Shown here piece after piece: positions 17,070 through 24,496 of a stretch of DNA of 63,719 nt. Origin of the DNA: JAUVXJ01 sp034430275 (lineage in GTDB: Bacteria > Chloroflexota > Anaerolineae > UBA7937 > B3-Chlor); contig DAOUEW010000032.1 in assembly GCA_034430275.1 (NCBI GenBank), forward strand, positions 1-63,719. Reading direction: 5' to 3'. The notes beneath the pieces were generated by a model. That model was not told the origin of the DNA, made no database searches, and saw only the letters and a list, made by a program, of their open reading frames with translations. Every line of letters begins with the position of its first letter. The stretch's first letter is position 1. Both the position numbers and the translations under genes were made by a program.

Positions 17070-18089
17070 ATGGATAGATCAGCACTGGTCGAGCTTTCCA
17101 AGCGTAAGCCAATACCTCCCTTCCTCCTCGACGAGAGTTTGACTTTCTACTGTCCTCAGGAGAACTTGGAGGCTTTCGACCACCCCACTGTGGCTGAGTG
17201 GCACCAGTTCATGACCACCACGTACAAGCCAGCCGTGGGCAACGGTCGCAACTTGATGCTGATCCTCCCCTGCACGAAGGAGAAACCCTACATCATGAGC
17301 AGGGAGCATCTTGCGATCAACAGCTGTCTTCTGCGTGCTGGCTTTGAGCCAACCTTCGACGCATTCGTGCCCGAAGAGCTCTACGCCCAGCTTCCCGCCG
17401 AGCACGACCGAGCACTCCTCAACAATGGGTTGCTCATGCGAGATGGAGCGACGTTGCATCGTTTGGTAGTCTCAGAGCCCATGGGACTCGTGCCTTATGA
17501 ATTCATCTACTGGTTCAGGGGCCGCATGTCCCCAGCATCGCGATACGATGATCCTGGCCTCTTCGAGCACAGACCTAATACCGTCTGTCCTTGGCGAGCC
17601 GACTACTCCGGTGTCCCGAGAGGTGAGCAACTCGGGTGGGGCGACAATGAGAAACTGGCCTATGTACAGGTCCACAACCGGCTGGTGGATCTGATCGGCG
17701 ACATGCTGGAACGAATTCAGCCATACTACGAGAGAATGGTGGCCTACGTCAGCCCGAGACTCACCCATCGGAGTTTTCTCGCCAGTGCGTCGGAGAAGAG
17801 GGGCAGTGGGCTGCGCACAGCGAGGAGAATTGCAGGCAAGATGCATCCGCTGCGGGGTGTGAACGATCTCCAACCCGGACTGGTGACCATCATTCCCAGC
17901 AAGGAGGAGCTGCAGCAGATCTTCCGTGCTGTGGAGACCCGTCTGCTCGAAGATGACCCGTCAACAACACCGGCGAGGGCGCGAGGCTACTTCGCACGAG
18001 GGGGTGGTGGCGCCACCCCTCTGGCTCTTCCAGAAAGCCTCCGTATACTTGAGATGTACCTGCTTGTAGGCCCCAATGATCCGAGTTAG
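17070..18089 (+). CDS. ArcS-core-like protein (DUF5591-type)
   Basis: A 339-residue protein. Residues 67-80 read PCTKEKPYIMSREH, an exact fit to the pattern PC-X3-KPY-X2-S-X2-H that defines the catalytic core of archaeosine synthase (ArcS, DUF5591-type domain). ArcS adds an amine to the nitrile of preQ0 in archaeal tRNA. No PUA or tRNA-binding domain is evident here; the rest is helical with a glycine-rich GGGG tail before the C-terminus. It lies between an amidohydrolase and a nucleoside-binding lipoprotein gene, so a role on a free (7-deaza)purine-like base, or C-N chemistry on a nitrile or amide, is possible but speculative. Its 3' end is duplicated as a remnant at 21493-21666. Motif observed; function not known. 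Confidence 0.7.
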   Translation: MDRSALVELSKRKPIPPFLLDESLTFYCPQENLEAFDHPTVAEWHQFMTTTYKPAVGNGRNLMLILPCTKEKPYIMSREHLAINSCLLRAGFEPTFDAFVPEELYAQLPAEHDRALLNNGLLMRDGATLHRLVVSEPMGLVPYEFIYWFRGRMSPASRYDDPGLFEHRPNTVCPWRADYSGVPRGEQLGWGDNEKLAYVQVHNRLVDLIGDMLERIQPYYERMVAYVSPRLTHRSFLASASEKRGSGLRTARRIAGKMHPLRGVNDLQPGLVTIIPSKEELQQIFRAVETRLLEDDPSTTPARARGYFARGGGGATPLALPESLRILEMYLLVGPNDPS

Positions 18090-18330
18090 TGGGAAGATGA
18101 AGATATGGAGAGGGAGGTGATTCAAAGCGCAGCTTGGTCCTGTGAACCCTGGCCATGGTGGCTAGCACCCACAACACTGTCGGTAGCCTGGGTCGCTATG
18201 GCGTCTGGTGTCCAGAGAGAGGCACCCGACGACCGACGAAGATGGAGGAAAAACGATGAGTAGATCAACCTTGCTGAGACTGGGCACATTGTTGCTCGTA
18301 GGCGCCCTCGTAGTCACGGCTTGCGGCACG
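17994..18330 (+). repeat. Duplicated block, copy A (ArcS-like 3' end, leader, lipoprotein signal peptide)
   Basis: This block matches 21574-21913 at roughly 87-88% by eye. It covers the last 31 codons of the ArcS-like gene, the noncoding leader and the first 25 codons of the lipoprotein gene. The match falls to about three quarters in the mature lipoprotein coding sequence. The two copies continue to align past the ends of the lipoprotein genes, into the hairpins listed separately. Confidence 0.85.
18090..18255 (+). promoter_or_regulatory. Candidate structured leader of the first BMP lipoprotein gene
   Basis: 166 noncoding bases before the lipoprotein start. Possible pairings are CCCTGGC (18147-18153) with GCCTGGG (18186-18192), with one T:T mismatch, enclosing a GGTG-GCTAG-CACC hairpin (18157-18169). 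A second stem pairs 18203-18211 with 18222-18230. The same stems form in the other copy, and one base change (T to C) swaps a G-U for a G-C pair. It fits no riboswitch class I know. An ordinary untranslated leader kept similar by recent conversion is the alternative. Confidence 0.4.
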
Positions 18331-19263
18331 CCAGCGGCGGAGCCGATGCCAGAGACGGAGGCAGTTCCCAGTGTGGCACTGGTGCTTCCCGGCTCCATCG
18401 CCGACCAGGGGTATAATGCAGCGGCGTACGCAGGTTTGATGAGCATCGAGGAAGAATCGGGCGCCAAAGTTGCGTATACTGAGATGGTACCTCTGGCCGA
18501 GTATGAAGAGACCTTCCGTGAATACGCTGATGAGGGCTATGATGTAATCATCGGGCACGGCTTTCAGTTCGGTGACACGGTGGAGGTGGTGGCACCTGAG
18601 TACCCGGACACTCGGTTCTTGATAACGAGCGGGACCGTGGCTGGGCCGAACTACGCATCCTTACTGCACCAGAACCATCAGGCGGCCTATGTGGCAGGCT
18701 ACATATGCGGGAGGATGACTGAGACGGATTTGGTCGGGGCTATCGGAGGATTCGCGTATCCTGTCCTCGTGCAGATGCTGGAGGGCTTCAGACTGGGGGC
18801 GGAGGCTGCTAATCCCGACGTCGAGGTGGCTACTGCGTACTTGGACAGTTTCGACGATATCGGCCTTGGAAAGGAGGCAGCTCTCGCCCAGATCAGCGTG
18901 GGTGCCGACTGCGTGTTGCACGTTGCGGACGCAGCAGGGATTGGCGTGATACAGGCGTGTGAGGAAGAGGGCGTGTGGGCCGTTGGCTTTCCCTACGACC
19001 AGAACGAGTTGGCTCCCGACACAGTCATCACAAGCACCGTTGTTGACTACACTCTGATGCTGACACAGGCATATGAGGAGATCGTCAACGGGACCTTTGA
19101 GTTCAACATGGTCCACAAGTACGGTCTGGAGACAAAGGCGGCGCGACTCGCGGACTATCACGGGCTCGTCCCCGAGGATATCGCAGCCGAAGCCGAGGAG
19201 ATAGAGAAGCAGATCATTTCCGGCGATCTGGTCGTTCCGCTAATCAGCGAGCCGACGCAATAG
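18256..19263 (+). CDS. BMP/PnrA-family substrate-binding lipoprotein 1
   Basis: A 335-residue exported lipoprotein. Residues 1-22 are a signal peptide ending in a VTAC lipobox, with Cys23 the lipidated residue. The mature part is a basic-membrane-protein (Bmp/PnrA/Med) periplasmic-binding fold, beginning SVALVLPGSIADQGYN and including ASLLHQNHQAAYVAGY. PnrA-type proteins bind purine nucleosides and pair with RbsA-like ATPases and two permeases, which are encoded from 22952. ATG 18256 has GGAGGA upstream; a longer frame start at 18208 would bury the signal peptide. A close paralogue lies at 21839. The gene is followed by a strong hairpin and not directly by transporter genes, so it may be an orphan binding protein using the same permease with another ligand. 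Confidence 0.9.
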   Translation: MSRSTLLRLGTLLLVGALVVTACGTPAAEPMPETEAVPSVALVLPGSIADQGYNAAAYAGLMSIEEESGAKVAYTEMVPLAEYEETFREYADEGYDVIIGHGFQFGDTVEVVAPEYPDTRFLITSGTVAGPNYASLLHQNHQAAYVAGYICGRMTETDLVGAIGGFAYPVLVQMLEGFRLGAEAANPDVEVATAYLDSFDDIGLGKEAALAQISVGADCVLHVADAAGIGVIQACEEEGVWAVGFPYDQNELAPDTVITSTVVDYTLMLTQAYEEIVNGTFEFNMVHKYGLETKAARLADYHGLVPEDIAAEAEEIEKQIISGDLVVPLISEPTQ

Positions 19264-19282
19264 CCCTCACCCATGGCCTCTT

Positions 19283-19314
19283 GCGCTCTGCCGGGGACTG
19301 CCCCGGTAGAGCGC
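19283..19314 (+). terminator. Strong hairpin after BMP lipoprotein 1
   Basis: A 14-bp stem: GCGCTCTGCCGGGG (19283-19296), an ACTG loop and CCCCGGTAGAGCGC (19301-19314), with one G-U pair. No T-run follows, so it may stabilise the mRNA 3' end or limit read-through rather than act as a classic terminator. A near-identical hairpin follows the second lipoprotein gene. Confidence 0.6.
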
Positions 19315-19676
19315 CCAACTCGAAGCTGTAGTGGATGGCAGGACCAGTGGTGTCAGGAGTCACGCCTTGGAAGCGGTACTGCAAGGCGAGGGGGACAACA
19401 TGGTCACTTGTGGCCATGTGTTGAAGCATGCGGGTGTCTTTCGAGGGTCGACCAGGGGGGCCTTGTTGTCCTCGTGGACGGCGTGCTTCGCGAGACCAAG
19501 AGGCCGGCGGCAAGCCGAAATCGGGCGCCCAAGGAGTAGCAACTTGGGGATGATCAAGGGCGTGGACTGGGGCTGCGAAGGCAGCCACTGAAGACTAGGC
19601 TGGGTAGACCATCCAATTGAGTCCGCAGAAACTCAGACGGATAGCTACTCCGGTGCAAGGAGAGGACATCACTATT
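19315..19676 (+). other. Intergenic segment, no gene seen
   Basis: About 360 bp between the hairpin and the HapK-like gene. The first 60-70 bases faintly resemble the sequence between the second lipoprotein gene and its ABC ATPase (for example GAAGCGGTAC against GGAGCGGTAC near 22941), as expected if the whole unit was duplicated and later interrupted. I see no clear promoter and no convincing reading frame. Confidence 0.5.
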
Positions 19677-20036
19677 ATGGCTAAGCAGGTAATCCTGTAC
19701 AACCTCAGAGACGACGTTAACGAAGAAGACTACGTGAAGTGGTGCAATGAGTTCAAGGGACCCCTCATCATGGGACTGCCTTCGACGAATAGCCTGACGC
19801 TAATGCGGATGTCCGCAGGCAAGAAGGGCAATGGTAAGGAAGCCATCCCGCCAGAAGATGCGAATCCGCCGTTCAGGTTCATTGGGGTATTGGATATCGA
19901 CAACAGAGAAGACTACGTGAAGGACATGGCGTCGAAAGCATACCAGGAGGAGTTCTTTCCGCAGTGGTTCAACAACTGGGTTGCCGATTTCTACGCCATT
20001 CCTGGCGACGAGGTTTTCGATTCGCAAAGCGAGTGA
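19677..20036 (+). CDS. Small HapK/REDY-like dimeric alpha-beta barrel protein
   Basis: A 119-residue protein started at ATG 19677 behind AAGGAGAGG; the frame is open upstream to 19617 without support. It begins KQVILYNLRDDVNEEDYVKW and contains NREDYVKDM, with the REDY motif for which the HapK-like family is named. These small ferredoxin-fold (EthD/Dabb-like) proteins bind hydrophobic or acyl substrates, and their activities are mostly unknown. It lies 133 bp upstream of an acyl-CoA dehydrogenase, and the two interrupt a duplicated transporter locus. Function not assigned. Confidence 0.65.
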   Translation: MAKQVILYNLRDDVNEEDYVKWCNEFKGPLIMGLPSTNSLTLMRMSAGKKGNGKEAIPPEDANPPFRFIGVLDIDNREDYVKDMASKAYQEEFFPQWFNNWVADFYAIPGDEVFDSQSE

Positions 20037-20169
20037 GGTAGCAGGGATTGTCTGTGGCGACGGTCTTGTCCGAACCGGGCCTGGCACGGCGTCGGCGCGG
20101 CCCGGAGGAGCCTGACGAAACAAGGCGCGGATTCTTCTTAACGAAGAGGCAAGGAGAGAGGTCATACGT

Positions 20170-21393
20170 ATGCAACTGACACACATGCTCTGCGAAGAAG
20201 AGCGGATGCTCCAGGACACGTTGAGAAGATTCGTGGACAACGAGATTATGCCCATTAGGGAGGAACTCGAAAAGGATTACAGACTGGTTGAGAGCGTTTG
20301 CCAGAAGCTGGTTGACATGGGTATCCAGCAGGCCGGTCACCCGCCTGAGGTGGGAGGAACAGGGCCTTTGTCTGCGACGAGTCGAGCGATAGTACAGTCA
20401 GAGCTTGCCAGGGGGGATGCCGGGGTAGCCACGATTACTGGCACAAATGCAGGAGAGTTCTTGGCCCCCGCGATCGAGGCAGGTAACAAACCCGTTCTTG
20501 AGAGGTTTGGGCCCGCCTTCTGCGGGGAAGAGTTATGCTACGGATGTCTTGCTATGACAGATTCGGCATCAGGTGCCGATACCGAGAATCCAGCACTGCG
20601 AGGAAGAGGCATAAAAGCCACGGCGATGCTGGATGGGGATGAATGGGTCATCAACGGCACCAAGTCCTGGCCGCTGAATGCGGGTTTGGCGACTTTCTAC
20701 CTAACCATATGCACGACGGATCCGAGATTGGGTGACGACGGCATCGCCATGATCTATGTGCCCGCTGATGCGCCCGGACTCACGTTTGGGAAGCCTGAGA
20801 CGAAGCTAGGATTCAAGACTGCTATCAACGCTAGCGTGTTCTACGACAACGTAAGAGTTCCCAGGGAGTATCGGGTCGCCGGGCCTGGAGAGGACGCCAA
20901 GTTCTACTACGGGGGGCTCATGGCCATTGCTCAAGGAGCTGAGGCATTCTTGTCGCTGGGGATCGCACAAGCAGCTTTTGACATCGCACTCGAGTATACA
21001 AAGGACCGTAAGAGTGCGGGCCAACCGGTACGGGAGTGGAGTATGGTGGCTGGTATCATTGCTGATATGGCCACTCGTCTCGAAATGCTGAGGGGAGGGG
21101 TCTTCAACTACGCGGCGATGTTGGACAACCATGAGCACTATGGTCCACCCTTCGCAAAGCAGATGATCTCGAAGGGCTCTCTTCTGAGGGTTTTTGCCTG
21201 CGAGACGTGCGTATTCATCGCCACCAGTGCGCTACAGTTGCTGGGATCAAATGGGCTGTCACCGGAGTATCATCTTGAGAAGTACTTGCGAGATGCCCAT
21301 GTAACGCAGCTTCCGATCGGTGGGATGCAAATCACACGATATCGCGTCGTCGGTGGATACTATGACTACATCGTGGGCAAGGATCCTCTGTGA
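20170..21393 (+). CDS. Acyl-CoA dehydrogenase family protein
   Basis: A 407-residue flavoprotein with the acyl-CoA dehydrogenase domains in order: a helical N-domain (EEERMLQDTLRRFVDNEI), a beta domain with CLAMTDSASGADT and INGTKSWPLNAG for FAD and substrate binding, and a C-terminal helical bundle ending GSNGLSPEYHLEKYLRDAHVTQ. Such enzymes oxidise an acyl-CoA to the 2-enoyl-CoA and pass electrons to ETF. No etf genes are nearby. ATG 20170 follows AAGGAGAGAGG. Codon choice looks somewhat more A/T-rich at third positions than in the surrounding cluster, in keeping with a separate arrival, though I have not measured it. Confidence 0.9.
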   Translation: MQLTHMLCEEERMLQDTLRRFVDNEIMPIREELEKDYRLVESVCQKLVDMGIQQAGHPPEVGGTGPLSATSRAIVQSELARGDAGVATITGTNAGEFLAPAIEAGNKPVLERFGPAFCGEELCYGCLAMTDSASGADTENPALRGRGIKATAMLDGDEWVINGTKSWPLNAGLATFYLTICTTDPRLGDDGIAMIYVPADAPGLTFGKPETKLGFKTAINASVFYDNVRVPREYRVAGPGEDAKFYYGGLMAIAQGAEAFLSLGIAQAAFDIALEYTKDRKSAGQPVREWSMVAGIIADMATRLEMLRGGVFNYAAMLDNHEHYGPPFAKQMISKGSLLRVFACETCVFIATSALQLLGSNGLSPEYHLEKYLRDAHVTQLPIGGMQITRYRVVGGYYDYIVGKDPL

Positions 21394-21492
21394 ACAGGTC
21401 TGATAGAAACGAGGAGGTTTGGAGGATTTGCCGGGAATGCCAAGGGTGGTCGCTGCGACTTGGCATCAACTGTCCTCACGCAAGAGTAAGTG

Positions 21493-21666
21493 CAAGGAGC
21501 ATGTCAAACCGTGGAGACACCTCATCGCGGCAAGGCCCCGCTGGTCAAGGAGTCGAAGGCGAGAGGGTGTATCGCACGGGGTGGTGGCGGAGCCACTCCG
21601 TTGGCTCTACCAGAAAGCATCCGTATACTTGAGATGTACCTGCACTTTCACGGCCCGATGATCTGA
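21493..21666 (+). pseudogene. 3' remnant of an ArcS-like gene
   Basis: In the frame ending at TGA 21664-21666 the translation ends ARGGGGATPLALPES, then IRILEMYL, almost identical to the C-terminus of the intact protein at 17070. Upstream, VET and SKARG still align with the parent, and similarity fades before about 21493. There is no start codon or N-terminal core, so the PC-X3-KPY motif is missing. It marks the left edge of the second copy of a duplicated ArcS-like/lipoprotein unit. Confidence 0.75.
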
Positions 21667-21913
21667 GTCAGTGAGAAGATGAACACATGGAAGAGGGAGG
21701 TGGTTCAAAGCGCAACTTGGCCCTGTGAACCCTGGCTATGGTGGCTAGCACCCACGACACGATCGGTGGCCTGGGTCGCTATGGCGTCCGGTGCCCAGAC
21801 AAAGGCACCAGACGACCCACGAACATGGAGGAAAAACGATGTGTAGATCGACTTTGCTGAGACTGGCCACATTGCTGCTCGTGGCCGCCCTGGTAGTTAC
21901 GGCTTGCGGCACA
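21574..21913 (+). repeat. Duplicated block, copy B
   Basis: Partner of 17994-18330. It spans the ArcS-like remnant, the second lipoprotein leader and that gene's signal-peptide codons. Identity here exceeds that of the mature lipoprotein coding sequences. Confidence 0.85.
21667..21838 (+). promoter_or_regulatory. Candidate structured leader of the second BMP lipoprotein gene
   Basis: 172 bases matching the leader at 18090. The same pairings form: CCCTGGC 21730-21736 with GCCTGGG 21769-21775, the inner GGTG-GCTAG-CACC hairpin at 21740-21752, and 21786-21794 with 21805-21813. Pairing is kept where bases differ between copies. I could not match it to a named RNA family. Confidence 0.4.
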
Positions 21914-22846
21914 CCAGCACCTGAGGCGCCGCCGGAAGAGGCGGCAGCGGTCAAGGTGGCGTTGGTGATGCCAGGTTCCATCGCCGACCAGGGCTACAAC
22001 GCCGCAGCATACGCGGGCCTCATGGCCATCGAGGAGAATCTCGGGGCGGAGGTGGCGTATACGGAGATGGTACCCATCGCAGAGTATGAGGAGGCCTTCC
22101 GCAACTATGCTGCCGAGGGCTATGACATCGTCATCGGACACGGCTTTGAGTTCGGTGACCCCATCGAAGTTGTGGCTCCCGAGTTCCCAGACACTGCTTT
22201 TCTGGTGGTGAACGGTATTGTGGCGGGCGAGAATTACGCCTCCTTGCTGCACCAGAACCACGAGACAGCCTACGTGTGCGGCTACATCGCCGCCAGAATG
22301 TCCGAGACCGGCAAGCTGGCCGCCATAGGGGGGTTCGCCTACCCGGTGATCGTTCAGCAGTTGGAGGCCTACAGGTTGGGCGCTGAGTCAGTGGACCCCA
22401 ATACCGAGGTCACCATCGCCTATCTCGACTCCTGGGACGACATCGCCCTGGGTAAAGAGGCAGCCTTGGCCCAGATCAGCGCCGGGGCGGACTGCATCTT
22501 CCATGTGGCGGATGCGGCCGGCATCGGGGTCATTCAGGCTTGTGAAGAGGAAGGCGTACGGGCCATTGGTTTCGCCTATGATCAGAACGAACTGGCTCCC
22601 GAGACAGTCATCACCAGCACCATCATCGACTATCCCGAGATGCTCACCACGGCCGTCACAGACATTCAGGCGGGCAGGTTCGAGTTTAACACTGTGCACC
22701 TGTACGGACTGGAGACGGGCGTGATTCGGGTTGCCGACTACCACGGTCTCGTGCCCGATGACATCGCTGCTGAGGCTGAGGAAGTCACGCAGAAGATCAT
22801 CGACGGTGAGATCGAGGTCCCATTGATCAACGAGCCGACCCAGTAG
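21839..22846 (+). CDS. BMP/PnrA-family substrate-binding lipoprotein 2
   Basis: A 335-residue paralogue of the protein at 18256, about 70% identical by eye. The signal peptide ends in the same VTAC lipobox (Cys23), followed by a proline/alanine/glutamate-rich linker and the Bmp/PnrA fold (VALVMPGSIADQGYN). ATG 21839 follows GGAGGA. The ABC ATPase and two permeases begin 105 bp downstream, so this is probably the cognate receptor of the transporter, expected to bind a nucleoside or similar molecule. Differences from paralogue 1 in the ligand region (for example LVVNGIVAG against LITSGTVAG) hint at different ligands. Confidence 0.92.
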   Translation: MCRSTLLRLATLLLVAALVVTACGTPAPEAPPEEAAAVKVALVMPGSIADQGYNAAAYAGLMAIEENLGAEVAYTEMVPIAEYEEAFRNYAAEGYDIVIGHGFEFGDPIEVVAPEFPDTAFLVVNGIVAGENYASLLHQNHETAYVCGYIAARMSETGKLAAIGGFAYPVIVQQLEAYRLGAESVDPNTEVTIAYLDSWDDIALGKEAALAQISAGADCIFHVADAAGIGVIQACEEEGVRAIGFAYDQNELAPETVITSTIIDYPEMLTTAVTDIQAGRFEFNTVHLYGLETGVIRVADYHGLVPDDIAAEAEEVTQKIIDGEIEVPLINEPTQ

Positions 22847-22868
22847 CGGTTGGTCCCGTTGTCTCAAG

Positions 22869-22899
22869 GCGCTCTACCGGGACGGGCCCGGTAGAGCGC
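22869..22899 (+). terminator. Strong hairpin after BMP lipoprotein 2
   Basis: A 13-bp perfect stem (22869-22881 with 22887-22899, sequence GCGCTCTACCGGG) and a 5-base loop, without a T-run. Sitting between the receptor gene and the ATPase gene, it probably lets the receptor mRNA accumulate over that of the membrane components, as is common for ABC importers. Confidence 0.62.
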
Positions 22900-22951
22900 T
22901 CACCTGACGTAGCTCGACGGTAGCAGGCTCTTGCACCGGGGGAGCGGTACA

Positions 22952-24496
22952 TTGGACAAGCTTCTGGAATTGGAGAATATCACGAAGGCCTTCGACGGGC
23001 TTGCGGCCAATGATCGAATCTCCCTTGAGATAGGGAGAGCAGAGATACATGCCCTGTTGGGAGAAAACGGGGCGGGCAAGACCACCCTGATGAATGTGCT
23101 CTATGGCCTCTACCACCCGGACAGCGGCGACATCCGTCTGCGTGGTGAGGTTGTGCGGTTCTCGTCTCCGAAAGATGCCATCAGGAATGGCATAGGCATG
23201 GTGCACCAGCACTTTATGCTCATCCCTGCCTTCACGGTTGCCGAGAACATCGTGTTGGGTCTTGGTTCACTGAGTCGCCCCCTCCTCGATCTGGATTCGG
23301 CCGGGGAGAAGATCCAGCGCTTGTCCCGTGACTATGGGCTCGACGTGGATCCAAACGCACAAGTGTGCAACCTCTCGGTAGGTGCTCAGCAGCGCGTGGA
23401 GATCATCAAGGCGCTGTATCGGGGAGCTGATCTGCTCATTCTCGATGAGCCAACCTCGGTCCTCACGCCACAAGAGGTTGTTGACCTCTTTGACGTCCTG
23501 CGGCGCCTCGTCGACGAGGGCCACTCCGTGATCTTCATCACCCACAAGCTCGACGAAGTGATGCACATCAGCGATCGAGTGAGCGTCCTGCGCGACGGCA
23601 AAGTCGTGGCCACAGTGAATACGGCTGACACCACTAAGGAAGAATTGGCCCGTATGATGGTTGGCCGGGAGATCGTCTTCAGGGTAGACAAGGAGCCAAT
23701 GACCCCAGGTGAGACCGTGCTGGAGGTCAGCGGACTCGAAGTCGACCCCGAGGATGAGCGCTGCTCCGTGGACTTGAAGGCCATTTCCCTCTCTGTGAGG
23801 CGCCACGAAATCTTGGGCATCGCTGGCGTGGGCGGCAACGGCCAGAGCGAACTCGCCGGGGCGGTGGTGGGACTGTTCAAGCCAGCGGCAGGTCGCATAA
23901 CCATTCTGGGACAGGACATCGCTGATCGGCGGACTAGGGGCGTAGTCAAGCTGAATGTCGGAAGGATACCCGAGGATCGGCAAGCCCAGGGCCTGGTCCC
24001 CGATTTCACGATCACGGAGAACTTGATTTCCACTCATTTCTTCGAGCCACCCTTGTCCAGACGAACCTTCCTCAACTTCCCTGTTATAGCTGAGTTGGTC
24101 AGGGGATTGATTGGTGAATACGATATCAGACCTCCGCGACCAACTCTCTTGGCCAAGCAGATGTCGGGAGGCAACCAGCAGAAGCTGATCCTGGCTCGCG
24201 AACTCAATAGGAACCCAGATCTCATCGTAGCCGTTCAGCCCACCCGAGGACTGGACGTGGGTGCAACTGAGTACATCTACAGGGAGCTACTGAAGCACAG
24301 AGAGCGTGGGGCGGCTGTCCTGCTGATCTCCACCGAGTTGGAGGAGATCCTCACCCTCAGTGACAGAATCGCTGTGATCTTCGGAGGCGAGATCTTGGAC
24401 ACAAGAGAGGCCGGGGAAGCGACTATCGAGGAGATCGGCCTCCTCATGGCTGGCGTGCGCCCCGAGCAACAAGGGGAAGGTGAGAAGAGTCGATGA
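22952..24496 (+). CDS. Nucleoside-type ABC transporter ATP-binding protein (two NBDs)
   Basis: A 514-residue tandem ATPase from TTG 22952 (GGGGGAG upstream). NBD1 has Walker A GENGAGKTT, signature LSVGAQQR and Walker B LLILDEPTS. NBD2 has a degenerate Walker A (GVGGNGQSE), signature MSGGNQQK and LIVAVQPTRGLD where Walker B should be. This one-good, one-altered pattern is normal for the RbsA/NupO/BmpB class. It powers the permeases at 24493 and 25556 with BMP lipoproteins as receptors. The stop overlaps the next start (24493-24496), so the subunits are translationally coupled. Confidence 0.94.
   Translation: MDKLLELENITKAFDGLAANDRISLEIGRAEIHALLGENGAGKTTLMNVLYGLYHPDSGDIRLRGEVVRFSSPKDAIRNGIGMVHQHFMLIPAFTVAENIVLGLGSLSRPLLDLDSAGEKIQRLSRDYGLDVDPNAQVCNLSVGAQQRVEIIKALYRGADLLILDEPTSVLTPQEVVDLFDVLRRLVDEGHSVIFITHKLDEVMHISDRVSVLRDGKVVATVNTADTTKEELARMMVGREIVFRVDKEPMTPGETVLEVSGLEVDPEDERCSVDLKAISLSVRRHEILGIAGVGGNGQSELAGAVVGLFKPAAGRITILGQDIADRRTRGVVKLNVGRIPEDRQAQGLVPDFTITENLISTHFFEPPLSRRTFLNFPVIAELVRGLIGEYDIRPPRPTLLAKQMSGGNQQKLILARELNRNPDLIVAVQPTRGLDVGATEYIYRELLKHRERGAAVLLISTELEEILTLSDRIAVIFGGEILDTREAGEATIEEIGLLMAGVRPEQQGEGEKSR

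Noticed and set aside
17070..18089. DNA 7-deazaguanine modification (dpd-type) system
   Set aside because: No transglycosylase, helicase or other dpd-like genes are nearby; the ArcS-like motif alone does not support it.
19273..19591. Short overlapping frames between lipoprotein 1 and the HapK-like gene
   Set aside because: No ribosome sites, no similarity, and they include the hairpin sequence.
17994..21913. Assembly artefact as the cause of the duplicated block
   Set aside because: The copies differ at many positions and the downstream coding regions have diverged much further, so they are two real loci.
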